A DNA stretch of 64,000 bases. Source: Paratinospora sagittata (Eukaryota > Streptophyta > Magnoliopsida > Ranunculales > Menispermaceae). This document shows, piece after piece, positions 31,193 to 42,281 of this stretch (position 1 is the first letter of the stretch; each line of letters opens with the position of its first letter). Both the position numbers and the translations under genes were made by a program. The stretch spans positions 21,604,501 to 21,668,500 of the forward strand of contig CM069610.1 of NCBI GenBank assembly GCA_035771175.1, written 5' to 3'. A model generated the notes under the pieces. The model was not told the DNA's origin. It searched no databases and saw nothing but the letters and a program-made list of their open reading frames with translations.

Positions 31193-32463
31193 GTGAAACT
31201 TGCTACACTGTCAATTGAAGCTCATAGGAGCATCACGAAGCTGCAGACTACCTTGCGTGGCCGAATCAGAGACGGGTTGCAGATGGATCCTCAGGTCAAA
31301 ACTCTCTGGCCACTAGTGAAATTCAGTCGAACGAGACGATTCCATGTTAAAAACGGGTTACTTGTCACAAAAGGGGAGCGTCTCTATGTACCTCGCACTG
31401 GTGGACTTCGCAGGGAGTTGATGCATGAGTGTCATGACACTCAATGGGCAGGTCATCCGGGTAGTCACCGCACTTTGGCCCTACTTAAACGGGGTTACTA
31501 TTGGCCAAATATGCGGGATGATATCAGTGAGTATGTCAAGACTTGCCTTATTTTTCAGCAAGACAAGGTGGAGCGTGATAAAGCAACGGGACTGTTAGAA
31601 CCACTGTTGGTTCCTCGGCGTCCGTGGGAGAGTGTGATGATGGATTTCATAACTATTTTGCCAAAAGTAGGGGAATATGGCTCCATCATTGTGGTGGTGG
31701 AACGGTTTTTGAAGTATGCTACCTTTATTCCTACTCCCAAGTATTTCTCAATAGAGGAGACAACTTATATTTTCCTGCGACATGCAGTGAAGTATTGGGG
31801 TGTACCTCAGACCATCGTTAGTGATAGAGATTCGAGGTTTACAGGGCGATTATGGACATAGCTCTTTAGACTCTTGGGGTCTCATCTGAACTTCTCAACT
31901 AGCTGTCATCCCCAAACAAACGGCCAAACAGAGAGATCTAACGCATTACTGGAGGAGCACCTCAGACACTTTGTTAGTGTCAACCAGAAGAATTGGGTGA
32001 ACTTGCTAGATGTTGCCCAATTCTGTTTCAATCTGTAGTAGAGCTCTTCGACCTCGAAGAGTCCTTTTGAGTTGGTATTGGGCCAACAACCTCTTATACC
32101 TCACACAGTAGACATGGGGTACATTGGAAGCAGTCCACGAGCATATCAATTTGCCAAGGAATGGCAACAAACTAATTAAGTTGCACGAGCCTACCTTAAG
32201 AAAGCCTCTAGAAGAATGAAGAAGTGGACATATCAGAAGAGGAAGCCAGCATCTTTTCAAGTGGGAGATCAAGTCTTCATCAAACTTTAGCCTGATATCA
32301 TGAAGTTCTTCGGAAAGGTAAACAAAAAGTTGGTTCGCAAGTATGAAGGGCCATTTTCGATTACAGAGCGAGTTGGGAAAGCTGCTTATTGGGCCGAGTT
32401 ACCTTCTCAGTGGCCGAATCTTCATCCAGTGTTCCATGCCAGTAACTTGAAGCTGTCACGTTG
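31193..32463 (+). pseudogene. Gy-C integrase
   Basis: The HHCC finger includes HDTQWAGHPGSHRT and CLIFQQDKVERDKATG, where the second Cys of the usual CxxC is Phe. The core has D in VMMDFITILPK, D in TIVSDRDSRFTG (~31813) and E in HPQTNGQTERSNALLEEHL (~31910). Stops fall at 31859, ~32037, ~32178 and ~32288. The GPF-like end reads KYEGPFSITERVGKAAYWAEL and HPVFHASNLKLSR. Confidence 0.9.
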
Positions 32464-32519
32464 ATCGAGAGGATCCGGTTCGTGGGTGTTCTTCAAGACC
32501 AATAGCAAATGTCAATTGC

Positions 32520-32726
32520 TAACCTGATCTTGAGGTGGAGTATATTGTGGCTGATAGTCGAGATCCAGGACCTTCACAAAAGCAGTTCGAGTCAGGGTAT
32601 TTAGTCAAGTGGAAGGGCCTGCTTGAAGCTAAAGCTAGTTGGTAACCACCCAGTTTGTTGATGCAGTATGAAGCAGAGATCCTCAAGTACTTAGCCAGTC
32701 CGCCGACAGGAGTATCGTCGTATTAA
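32520..32726 (+). pseudogene. Gy-C chromodomain
   Basis: Reads VEYIVADSRDPGP, then YLVKWKGLLEAKASW and LLMQYEAEILKYLAS. The conserved Trp-Glu pair of the motif is broken because the Glu codon is TAA. In plant chromoviruses this module binds histone marks or chromatin and guides insertion; here it is inactivated. Confidence 0.8.
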
Positions 32727-32737
32727 GTGAGAGAGTC

Positions 32738-33218
32738 TACCACGGTCTTGTTATCACATGCACCGTCATGTCTTTTTCCTTGTAATCAGGGGTATTTTTG
32801 TAATCTTGGGGGGCCAGTATGATTGGCCTCACATTTTAATGTTTCCTTTTGGGATTAGGGTAAAAGCTTAAGATCTACCTTGTAAGGGAGGTGGTAGTTG
32901 CCTAGAGATAGTGTTTAGGTGTCCCCTACAACCGAGCGTCCTTGTAAAGCTACCAACGTGTGTCCCTTGTGCTTGTTCGCTATTGCTAGCTTGTGGTTCT
33001 CTAGCGATACCTGCTCCCTTAAGGTGTGTGTGTATTCCTTTCGCGTAAACACCAATTGTACAACATTTACTTGAGGTTAATACAAATATACTTCCAATTA
33101 CTTGTTTCATGTTCTTGTGTGTGTTATTGTTCTTTACTTGCAGATTGGCTGACCTTGTTATTTGATATTACCGGGTGCCGCACGGGTATTGCCTTGCCTC
33201 ATTAACTCGCCCGTGACA
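32738..33218 (+). mobile_element. Gy-C 3' LTR
   Basis: Starts TACCACGG, a mutated TGTCACGG, and ends ACTCGCCCGTGACA. No clear polypurine tract remains at its left edge (GTGAGAGAGTC). Confidence 0.88.
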
Positions 33219-33734
33219 GTATGGAGGTGGCAATCCACCCTTGGCTCGTGGGATATATATATCGTGGTAAGGTGTAACGGAAAACAGAGAGAGGGAGGCC
33301 AAGAATCCACGGAGAGAAGGGTGTAGTGGTGCCTCATGGTTGTTGCTACCATTGAATCCAAAAATAAAGCAACGTGGAGAAGAAAACTTACAGTGAAAAT
33401 GAGAAGAAAAATTTTCGTGGATGGTGCGCAGACGATTCACCGGCAGCCATTTTGCTCACACTCTAGGGTTGGGGCGAGAATGAAGAGGATGAGAGGCGGC
33501 TACAAAATTGTTCTCTAAATGTGTTTATGGCATAAGGTTAGGGTTGACAGTGGTTTCCTTTTCTTAAGCTCGTGTGTATATGAATTGTGGAAGGAGAACC
33601 AAGATTTACTCTCAAAGTTTTGGAAACATTCTTGATTGGTTTCATGGAAATTGGAAAATAACTCCACGAGGAAAGGAGTGTGTCTTAATGGACCTTGCAG
33701 GGTCAAGGGACCGCTAAGATGAGTGGTGCAGGGT
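33219..33734. other. Unassigned flank, possibly Gy-G LTR remainder
   Basis: No protein similarity. It contains a TATATATAT box-like run at about 33253 and purine-rich AGAGAGAGGGAGG. Sequence character continues that of 27360-27700 across the Gy-C insertion. Short open frames here have no recognisable motif. Confidence 0.4.
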
Positions 33735-35930
33735 TTAGGGTTTAGAATAGTTTTAAATTTGTTGTAATTTACTTTGTAGAAATTTAAATCAGTAATAAAA
33801 ACTATGCCATGGAAAGTGCAGTAATTCCCTCAATTGTTCAAGAAAATGAAAAATATATTATTCGAAGACTATCAAGTGGTATTGATCAATTAGGAAGTCA
33901 TAATGAAAGTGGAAATAATTATCAAAACTACCCAGGAATTGGTATGGTTGTTAAAGTGTAGATGAAACATACAAATTTTATAATGACTATTGGTTTTAGC
34001 GTCAAAAAAAAAAGAACAAATAGATGTTATAAGGATCATAACAAAATAAAACTTCAAAGATTATGTTGCTCGTGTAAAGGTGAATACTCTAAGAAGAACA
34101 ATCTAAAAAAATAATGGAAAATAGAAGATTTGGATGTAAGACAATGTTTGAAATTGGAATTACTGAAGATGATAACTATAAATTGAAAAAATTTGATGCA
34201 GAACATAATCATGAGCTAGTTCCACCTGATAGAACACATCTATTGAGATATAATAGAAAAATCTAATTTTCTCAAGAAAACTTAATTAAGAAAATGCATA
34301 CATCAGAAATGTAATCATTAGAAATATTTTCTTATATGTCTGTGAAGTTGGAGGGGCGCAAACCCTAGGTTTTATTATGGCTAATTGTGATGATCTTATA
34401 CACAAGGCAAGAGTTGAGATACTAAAAAAAGGAGATGTACAATGTCTTTTATGATTATTTTAAAAGGAAGAAACAGGAGTAAACATTTCTTTTACTCTTT
34501 TCGAATAACTAATAATAATGAGTTATCTGATGTTTTCTTCTGTGATGCAAAGTCAAGGTGTGACTATGTTTTTATTTGGTGATGTCATTTCTTTTGACAC
34601 CACTTTTAAAACAAATAATTATAATTTGGTTTGGGCTCTTATTGTTAGTAGTAATAATCATGGAAAAACTATACTCATTGGATGTGGTTTGATAGATGGT
34701 GAAAACTCTAATGCTATAATTTGGCTCTTTAATACCTTTTTGGAAGCAATGAAAGGAAAAGTACCTGTTAGTATACTCACAGATCAGTCTCAAGCTATTG
34801 CCCAAGGAATCAATGCGGTATTTCCTAAAACTCTTCATGGCTTATGTTTATGGCATATTCACCAAAATGTCTTTAAGCATTTATCAAAGGTTTTTACTGA
34901 TTATAAATCATTTTCTCAGCAACCAAATTGGTGAGTATATAATGCTAAGACTATTGAGGAATTTGAAATGTGTTGGAATGAACTACTTGATAATTTTGGT
35001 CTAAGAAATAATGAATGGTTGCAAGGGATGTATGTTTTACGCCACAAGTGGTCCAAGCAATTGCCTGTGGTTATTTTTGTGTTGGTTTGACTACTACACA
35101 ACCGAGTAAAAGTATGAACAAGTTTTTCAAGGAACATTTTGGAAGAAAACTTATTTTAAGAGATTTTGTAGATCAATATGATAAAGCAATGGCTAGTCAA
35201 CGTGAAGAGAAAAGAAAACAACAAAAGAAGACTCGTCAAACGATGCCTCAACTCTCAACAAATTGGCCAGTGGAAAAGGAAGCATATGCAAAATACACAA
35301 ACAAGATTTTTTATGAATTTTTAGCATAATGAAGGAAACTTTTAAACTTGAAATGGATGATGGATGATTCGCACCTATAAAGTCAGAGATAAATATAACC
35401 ATGAAAGAGTTAGAAAATTGAAGTACTGCCCTTCAAAACAATCAGTGAGATGCTCTTATAAAATATTTGAATTTGAAGGCATATTTTGTTGTCATCATTA
35501 AAAATATTTCATAAACTTGAATTTGCAAGTTTGCCTTCGAATTATTATTTAGAAGGGGGGACAAAAGATATCGCAAAGGAAACCGTTTATGATGAACATG
35601 GGAAAGTAATTCCAAGTGTTAGTGACCCTTCAGCTACAGCTTGTTATAGTACATTGTCACATACATCACAAAGAATTATTGCATTAGGTGGAATGTTTGA
35701 TTACTTAACCATCTTAGCTAATGCAAAAATCTTAGATTTATAAGTGGAACTGAAATCTCGTGCAAAAATGGAAAGTATTGAATGTATATCTGCGAAGAAT
35801 AACGATGATGAAAGGGAAAATACAATTGATTTAAGTGGAGATCAATTACCATGAGCTCCAAAAGTGAAACGACAGAGTGGTCAAACTACACAAAGAATTG
35901 AAAGTTTTTTATAGATTGAATAATCACAAT
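33735..35930 (+). pseudogene. FAR1-related / MULE transposase, plus copy
   Basis: Domesticated FAR1/FRS proteins and their transposon relatives share this layout. The FAR1 zinc-finger remnant includes GCKTMFEI and FDAEHNHELV at about 34130-34220. The MULE DDE region has DVISFDTTFKTNNYN (~34580), VSILTDQSQAIAQG (~34768) and CLWHIHQNVFKHLSKV (~34850). A SWIM-like end follows near 35470 (FEFEGILCC), and a C-terminal tail has LPSNYYLEGGTKDIA. Frame breaks lie at ~33960, ~34265, ~34430, 34932, 35327 and later. No terminal inverted repeats were seen. Confidence 0.85.
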
Positions 35931-35939
35931 CAACTGCAA

Positions 35940-37201
35940 GAAACTTTTCATTCTTTGTGTAGATTAACCATGTTGTCGTTTCACTTTTGGAGCTCGTGGT
36001 AACTGATCTCTACTTAAATCAACTATATTTTCCCTTTCAACATCATTATTCTTTGCAGATATACATTCAACACTTTCCATTTTCGTAAGAGATTTCAGTT
36101 CCATTTCTAAATCAAAGATTTTTGTTTTAGCTAAGATGGTTTCATCAGATATTCCACCTAATCCAATAATTCTTTGTGATGTATGTGACAATGTACTATA
36201 ACGAGTTGTAGCTAAAGGGTCACTAACACTTGAAATTACTTTCCCATGTTCATCATAAATAGTTTCCTCTGCGATATCTTTTGTCCCCCCTTCTAAATAA
36301 TAATTTGAAGGCAAACTTGCAAATTCAAGTTTATGAAATATTTTTAATGCATGACAACAAAGTATGCCTTCAAATTCATTTTTCTATAAGAGCATCTCAC
36401 TGATTGTTTTGAAGGGCAGTACTCCAATTTTCTAACTCTTTCGTGGTTATATTTATCTCTGACTTTATGCGTGCGAATCATCCATCATCCATTTCATGTT
36501 TAAAAGTTTCCTGCATTCTGCTAAAAAATCATAAAAAATCTTGTTTGTGTATTTTGCAAATGCTTCCTTTTCCACTGGCCAATTTGTTAAGAGTTGAGGC
36601 ATCGTTTGACGAGTCTTGTTTTGTTGTTTTCTTTTCTCTTCACGTTGACTAGCCATTGCTTTATCATATTGATCTATAAACTCTCTTAAAATAAGTTTTT
36701 TGCCAAAATGTTCCTTCAAAAACGTGTTCATACTTTCACTCGGGTGTGTAGTAGCCAAACCAACACAAAAATGACCACATGCAAATGCTTGAGACAACTT
36801 GTGGCGTAAAACATACATCCCTTGCAACCATTCATTATTTCTTAGACCAAAATTATCAAGTAGTTCATTCCAACACGTTTCAAATTCCTCAACAGTCTCA
36901 GCATTATATATGCACCAATTTGGTTGCTGAGAAAATGATTTATAATCAGTGAAAACCTTTGATAAATGCTTAAAGACATTTTGGTAAATATGCCATAAAC
37001 ATAAGCCATGGAGAGTTTTAGGAAATACCGCATTGAATCCTTGGGCAATAGCTTCAGACTGATCTGTAAATATACCAGCAGGTTTTTTTTCTTTCATTGC
37101 TACCAAAAAGGTATTAAAATCCCAAATTATAGCATTAGAGTTCTCACCATCTATCAAACCAAATCCAAAGAGTATATTATTTCATGATTATTACTACCAA
37201 C
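35940..37201 (-). pseudogene. FAR1-related / MULE transposase, minus copy, C-terminal half
   Basis: On the minus strand one frame (37157-36465) stays open for 230 codons and is better preserved than in the plus copy. It starts MIDGENSNAIIWDFNTF, includes GIFTDQSEAIAQGFNA, CLWHIYQNVFKHL and FACGHFCVGLATT, and ends at MKWMMDDSHA. Beyond it CCHALKIF of the SWIM-like region and the LPSNYYLEGGTKDIAEE tail are readable. The gene is cut after the first Asp region by an insertion; the N-terminal half is at 44498-45450. Confidence 0.88.
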
Positions 37202-38640
37202 TATTAACCTATACAGTTCATCACTTAGCTCGTCCCCAAATATACTGTGATAAAGTATATTTTGATGATCACAAACAAAGTACTTTTCAGTGCTAACCGT
37301 GCGTTTTATCTCAGCACCTAAGGAAAAGAAAAAAGTCAAGAAATGACTCGATCGAGAAACTCAAAGACTTATCCAACGGTCAAGATCGTTTCAATCAAAA
37401 GGACTTCAATGATCACATCTGGATTTCAAGATCACTTCACTCGATTATATCGAGGTTCAAATCTTCATCTTTCGATCATTGTTCAAGACATTCAACTCAG
37501 CTCGAAGTTCACATCAAAGATCTCATAACGAAGAGTTGGATTTAAAGATTATGAGAAAATGAGAAATACACTGTATTAAAGGTATATCTTTCTCTAATCG
37601 ACATTGCTCAAACGTTTTCCAAAACCGTCCACAAACCATTTGCATACTTGCATGTTTTGATCATATGTTTTACGATATTTCAAATGATTTAACTTTTCCA
37701 TATTTAATTTGAAATTTACCGAGTTTTTATTCACATTTATCGAATATTTGATCATGAGCCAAAACTATTATTAAAAGAACCTTTCAGGACGCTAATGAAA
37801 CAACAACGCTCTCCTGAGCTTGTTAAGTCAAGACGCTGACGACTCATTAGGACGCTGATAACGTTCAAGGTTGAATTGAACTGATTTATTAGGACGCTTA
37901 TTTATATAGTAGCAGCCTCCTTTATTAGTCAACCTCTAAAGTTATCAGGACACTGACTTAGCATCAGCTTACTGAAAGATTTCTTAAGTTCTTCAAAGAA
38001 TATATCTTTGAGGACGCTGATAATTATAAGTTGAATAATATATCAGGACGTTGCCTGGATAGGAGCACCTTCATCTTTGGAAATTCACTTAGTAACTTTC
38101 AGGTCGCTGATTGTCCTTCAGCGTACTTGTGTTTAATTTCAAATGTTTTAAATATGTCGTAGGACGCTTACAGAGTTGAGACGCCCTCATATTATGTTTT
38201 ATCTTTTATGTTTTTAAAAGGTAGGATGCTTACTCGAAATGTAGCGCCCTCATGCACTTATTCATATTTAATTAAAGCATGACGCTAACTGTGCATTAGC
38301 GCCCTCAGGTTTAAGTCGTTTAAGTGTCAAAGTAAGTCAGGACGCTCACGCTTTTGTAACGCCTTCACTCAAGTGTTCAGCAGGACGTTTATACATAATG
38401 ACCGCCCTCAAGGAACAAAATGACAAAGTTGATATTATGCGTTAAGACACTGATTATGGAATCAAGACGCTAATTCAACAACCGTCACTGTTCGAACAAG
38501 TACACTACGTAAGTTTACTTTTTCATAAAGGACCTTTGTACAGAGTTCTTTTCAAACTTATCAGAGAACTTCTCTGATACATGAATTAAGTTTTTCTAAG
38601 ACTTTCTTTTTTCATGAAATCAGAAAAGAACCAGAATGTT
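37202..38640 (+). mobile_element. Co-2: solo copia-like LTR, left part
   Basis: Starts TATTAACCTATACAG directly after the target duplication CCAAC (37197-37201); the expected TG is TA. From about 37780 it carries the GGACGCT...AGCGCCCTC array, aligned with the Co-1 LTRs (TTCAGGACGCTAATG, AGGTTGAATTGAACTGAT). It is the inverse of 1-682. Near 38640 it is broken by Gy-D and resumes at 43732. No coding sequence. Confidence 0.82.
37780..38480. repeat. GGACGCT...AGCGCCCTC degenerate array in Co-2 LTR
   Basis: At least ten GGACGCT-like blocks, many followed 9-15 bases later by AGCGCCCTC or a variant, for example near 38161, 38223, 38280 and 38339. GGACGCT and AGCGCCC can pair with one mismatch, so each unit is a potential hairpin. 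Confidence 0.8.
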
Positions 38641-38759
38641 AGTGAACCGTCACTGTTCGGGCCAGCGCCTGAAGGTTCGGGCGCCCTGCCCGTTCGTTTA
38701 GGAACCCTACCCGAAGTTCAATTTTTATTTTTATTTTTTTGCAAACCTAGGGTACTACA
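38641..38759 (-). mobile_element. Gy-D 3' LTR remnant
   Basis: Ends GCAAACCTAGGGTACTACA at 38759 like the right LTR (43731). GAAGGTTCGGGCGC-type units match 43575-43690. The remaining ~1.3 kb of this LTR is deleted up to a junction with Co-2. A polypurine tract (minus strand AAGGGGGGTAGAG) follows at 38760-38772. Confidence 0.85.
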
Positions 38760-38793
38760 CTCTACCCCCCTTGAAATGATTTCACCCTCGAAA

Positions 38794-39640
38794 TCAGTCC
38801 AAGTCCTCCTTAACAAATTCTAGATGTTGCCTCCACTTGTCAGCATAGCTCTTCTGTCGACTTTGTGCAACACGAAGTCGTTCCTTTACTAGTGTGATCT
38901 TCTTAGAAGTCTCTTGAACTAGTTTAGGCCCCAACTGCGGTTGATCTGCCATATCTAACCAGCATACTGGAGATCTGCAAGGGCGACCACAGAGGGCCTT
39001 GTATGGTGCCATGCCGATACTAGTTTGGTAGCTGTTGTTGTATGCAAACTCAACTAAATGTAAGTGTTTTGCCCATCATTCATGAAAGTCCAAAATGTAG
39101 CACCGTAACATGTCCTCCAAGATTTGGATAAGACGCTCTGATTGCCCATTAGTCTGAAGGTGAAAGGTTGTGCTCATGGTGATCCTAGAGCCCATTATAC
39201 TCTGGAAGCTTTGCCAAAACTTTGATGTGAATCAAAGGTCTCAATTAGAGACGATCGTGAGTGGTATGCCATGGAGGCGTACGATCTCTCTTTCATACAG
39301 TTCGGCAAGCTTGGCGGGGTTATCCGTGAAATTTATTGGCAAAAAGTGTGCAGACTTCGTAAGTCTGTCAATGATAACCCAGATAGCATCTTGCCCTTTA
39401 TTATTTTGAGGCAAGGCCGTAACCAAATCCATTGTGATGTTCTCTCACTTCCATTCTCCAATAGGTAAAGGTTGGAGAAGTCCAAAGGAAAGTCTTCGTT
39501 CTGCCTTAACTTGCTGGCAAACGAGACATTGAGCAACGAAGTGTGCAATCGCCTTCTTCATTCCAGAAAACCAGAATTGTCACTTGACATCCATGTACAT
39601 CTTGTCACCCCCAGGATGCATAGCAAACCTCGAACAGTGC
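38794..39640 (-). pseudogene. Gy-D integrase, truncated
   Basis: Readable on the minus strand: QKSYADKWRQHLEF, LVKERLRVAQSR, ALCGRPCRSPVCWLDMADQP, then upstream IVSN in place of the usual VSD motif, MDLVTALPQNNKGQD and CLVCQQVKAE-like sequence near 39520. The C-terminal GPF/chromodomain part is missing: the frame runs within 20 bp of the polypurine tract. Several stops and shifts. Confidence 0.85.
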
Positions 39641-40108
39641 ATCTCAGTAAGCACTTCTTTCAGAACCTCAAGATCGTGTTGTAAACAGAGATTTTTTTTA
39701 TAGAAAACGGCCCCGTCTTCAGAGACCGACCAGTGAGGAAGGTCTTGTCCGCTGAGTAGAAGTTCTCATTTCTCCATTAACGTAGGGTCGTTAGCTTGAG
39801 CTGCTGAAATCTTTCGAACCAGCTCAGAGTTGGCTGATAATTGAGAGAGTCGTGATCTTGTTCCCTCCTCGATCATTTGTAAGTTAAATTTCTCCATCGT
39901 TGTAGCCAACTTCCCCATCTCGAAGTTAAGAGTGCAAGCAACATAAGATTTTCTACTCAGGGCATCAGCCACAACATTGGCCTTACCGGGATGGTACTGG
40001 AGTTGAAAGTCATAATCTTTCAAGAACTCCAACCATCGCCTTTGGCAGAGGTTTAGGTCTCTCTGAGTGTAGATATACTTAAGACTCTTGTGATCCGAGA
40101 AGACCTCA
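39641..40108 (-). pseudogene. Gy-D RNase H fragment
   Basis: [35 protein letters not shown] and [15 protein letters not shown] are nearly the same as in Gy-B. Homology ends at AGACCTCA (40108), where gag N-terminal sequence follows. This marks a deletion of RT, protease and the gag core. Confidence 0.88.
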
Positions 40109-40745
40109 CAGGTGACTGAACAGTGACAACCTGATTGGCCGCGGTCTCACGAAAGGCCGTCTGAACAGTTAATTTCATTGCCTCGATAAATTTGGCGAAA
40201 AAGACTTCCATACTCGAAGGCATGGTAAAGAATGTGGGCTGGGGTGGCACTGCCTGCCCAAAAGTAGTGGCAGTGTCGGGTGTGGCCTGCGCTATCGTCG
40301 GAGGCGGCGGTTCCTGGTTCTAAATCTTAGGAGATGCCTCCTTTGCTGGACGGACAGTACGTGGCCTTCCTCTCTTCCTGGTTTGCATTGTCTCTAATTT
40401 TTTCCCCATTTCCTCCTAAAGTCGCGCCGAATACTTCCTCGTCAGTCACCCCTCCACTTGTAACAAACGTCTTGAAGATAGAGGATGTTGTAACCGCCTC
40501 AGTGATCTGCTTCAAAGACTCATCAAAAGTGTTGACGTTTGCCTTGTATAGCATCCTCATGATCAAGACTCCGTAGCTGAGGAGTTCCTTTCTTGAAGGG
40601 TTTTGAATCACCCGCAACATTTGCTGGATGATGATGTGAGGTAGGGAGACCTTAATTTTCTTCTCTATGTAGTATAGCACAAGAAGTTAAGTCGTTGACA
40701 TAGCACCTTTAGTCACCTTTTTCGGCAAGATGTTGTCGAATATGA
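40109..40745 (-). pseudogene. Gy-D ORF-X C-terminal part and gag start
   Basis: On the minus strand 40680-40327 reads VSLPHIIIQQMLRVIQNPSR, then ILIMRMLYKANVNTF-like sequence, then TTSSIFKTFVTSGGVTDEEV, the ORF-X C-terminus also seen in Gy-B at 16810-16580. In the neighbouring frame the gag N-terminus follows: PPQPTFFTMPSSMEVFFAKF and [21 protein letters not shown] and gag are thus adjacent and may have been joined or frameshifted in the active element. Confidence 0.7.
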
Positions 40746-41870
40746 ACAACATAATCATCCAATACAACCCTGATAATCAGACAACCATTATGAATATGAA
40801 CCAAAGTACAATTAGCGTATTCGTCTTTCTTGGGCTCTAGTTCCTTGCGTATTGGTAGTGGAATTCCATAAAAGCTCTACCTTTATTAACTAAGATTCGA
40901 GGTTGCATGCCATAATCATACATATCAGTTGTTAGCACTATTATTAATGGATTCATCATAGCTTGATTCATAATTCTTCTTCGAAAATCGTCTATTTCAA
41001 TGGACTGCAGAAGGTTGCTATTAATATATTCAATATATTGTTGAGTCTGCTGCATCTAATTGACTAAATAGTACAATTTTTGCAAGGATAAGTAATTGTG
41101 CTTCCAACCGGCTGTAGATGTTCACTCTTTAAGCTTCTACACCAATATAACTGCAAGAAAAAAATGAAAAAATCTTTGAAGATGGATTAGCTAGATAAAG
41201 CCCATTATAAAGTGAATAAACATTTGAAAAAGAAATATGCCCAGTTACATTGAGAAGAAAGTGTAGTAGTAGTCGAGGTTAAGAGAGAACTAATAACAGG
41301 GAGAGTAGAGGATAAGATGATGCATGAAAGCAATGAATAAAAATACAAAAATAAATTAAACATTAAATATTAAGAAATGTGCAATAAGTTGGGGACCCAT
41401 TTACTTTGAAGACCAAAAATATACTTTCAACTTTAACACGTAATTTTATTTATAATATTAGTAGCCCATCACTTCATTTGACTTTTTTTCCTCTTATTCT
41501 TCATACTCTTCGACTACAATAAATGTATGATGAATGTCTAATTCAACTATTTGGTATATCATATAAACCAAAAAACATCATTCAACGAATGAAAGCAACA
41601 TTATTCAAAGAACAATGACCAAATCACTCTGAAAAGGCCCTACAACATTTCATGTGTATACATCAAGAGAGAAAAAAATAAATAAATGACGAAATAAAGA
41701 GAAAATGACATAAGAAAGATGTGGTGCTACTGACAGAAAAAGAAAGAGCACACTCCCAACGAAAGCAAACCCTTTCTTTAGCTAATGTTGTGTTGTGCTC
41801 TTTCTCTCTTCTGTCATTGCATGTTTTTGTGTACATATATGAGAGAAAGTCATAATTTAATCCAAAATAA
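40746..41870 (-). other. 1.1-kb segment of unknown origin in place of the ORF-X start
   Basis: Gy-B has leader and ORF-X N-terminus adjacent here, while Gy-D has unrelated DNA. One minus-strand frame (41055-40837) reads QYIEYINSNLLQSIEIDDFR and DMYDYGMQPRILVNKGRAF, which looks protein-like but is unknown to me. The rest (41100-41870) is AT-rich, with no recognised feature. It may be a captured gene piece or an old insertion. Confidence 0.45.
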
Positions 41871-42084
41871 CCTTGTGAAATGCACAAAATATATTCCTAA
41901 TATTTTTAAGATTTATGCCTTGTCCGTTGGACAATATTTTTTATTTTTCTCTTGATGTTTATGTCATCATTTAATCCAAATTTTCCATTAGCAACATGAT
42001 ATATAAATATATATCTCATATATACATAGATATATAGATATATATATATTTAATCATAACTATATATATAGTTTTCATAAATCA

Positions 42085-42115
<31 letters not shown>

Positions 42116-42264
42116 TTGAAATCTAAACTATATAGTTTTCTAGATATATATTTAATATAAATCTCAACTATATATAAGTCATATATATAGTTCTAAAGAT
42201 ATATATATCTGATAAAAAATTTCTTCCCCTAATTTGGTGAACTTGGGCAGGCCGTGGACCTTAC
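41871..42264 (-). repeat. Gy-D leader, short AT-repeat version
   Basis: GCACAAAATATATTCCTAA to TTTCTTCCCCTAATTTGG parallels Gy-B 17430-18540, but the AT-repeat region is about 230 bp instead of about 950 bp. Confidence 0.85.
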
Positions 42265-42276
42265 GCTCTGATACCA
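42265..42276 (-). other. Gy-D primer-binding site
   Basis: The minus strand is TGGTATCAGAGC, a perfect match to the initiator Met tRNA end, five bases from the LTR. Confidence 0.9.
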
Positions 42277-42281
42277 TTACA

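Larger units (their letters stand above)
27701..33218 (+). mobile_element. Gy-C: gypsy chromovirus with short LTRs, plus strand
   Basis: LTRs of ~0.48 kb (27701-28184 and 32738-33218) flank gag, protease, RT, RNase H, integrase and a chromodomain. The primer-binding site is 2 bp after the 5' LTR. GTAT is found on both outer sides (27697-27700 and 33219-33222), compatible with a short or eroded target duplication. The chromodomain (YLVKWKGLLEAKASW) is more canonical than in Gy-A and Gy-B, so Gy-C belongs to a different chromovirus lineage. Confidence 0.9.
33735..37201. repeat. Large inverted duplication (palindrome) centred near 35925
   Basis: The plus-copy transposase is followed, after a spacer of about 40 bp, by its own reverse complement. 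The inner edges are ACTACACAAAGAATTGAAAG (~35886) and CTTTTCATTCTTTGTGTAG (~35947). The right arm runs to 37201, is broken by a 7.3-kb insertion, and continues at 44498-45450. Total arm length without the insertion is about 2.2 kb. Confidence 0.88.

Noticed and set aside
36465..37157. Possible functional FAR1-related host gene
   Set aside because: The 230-codon frame is only the C-terminal half; the gene is split by 7.3 kb and both halves carry further breaks.
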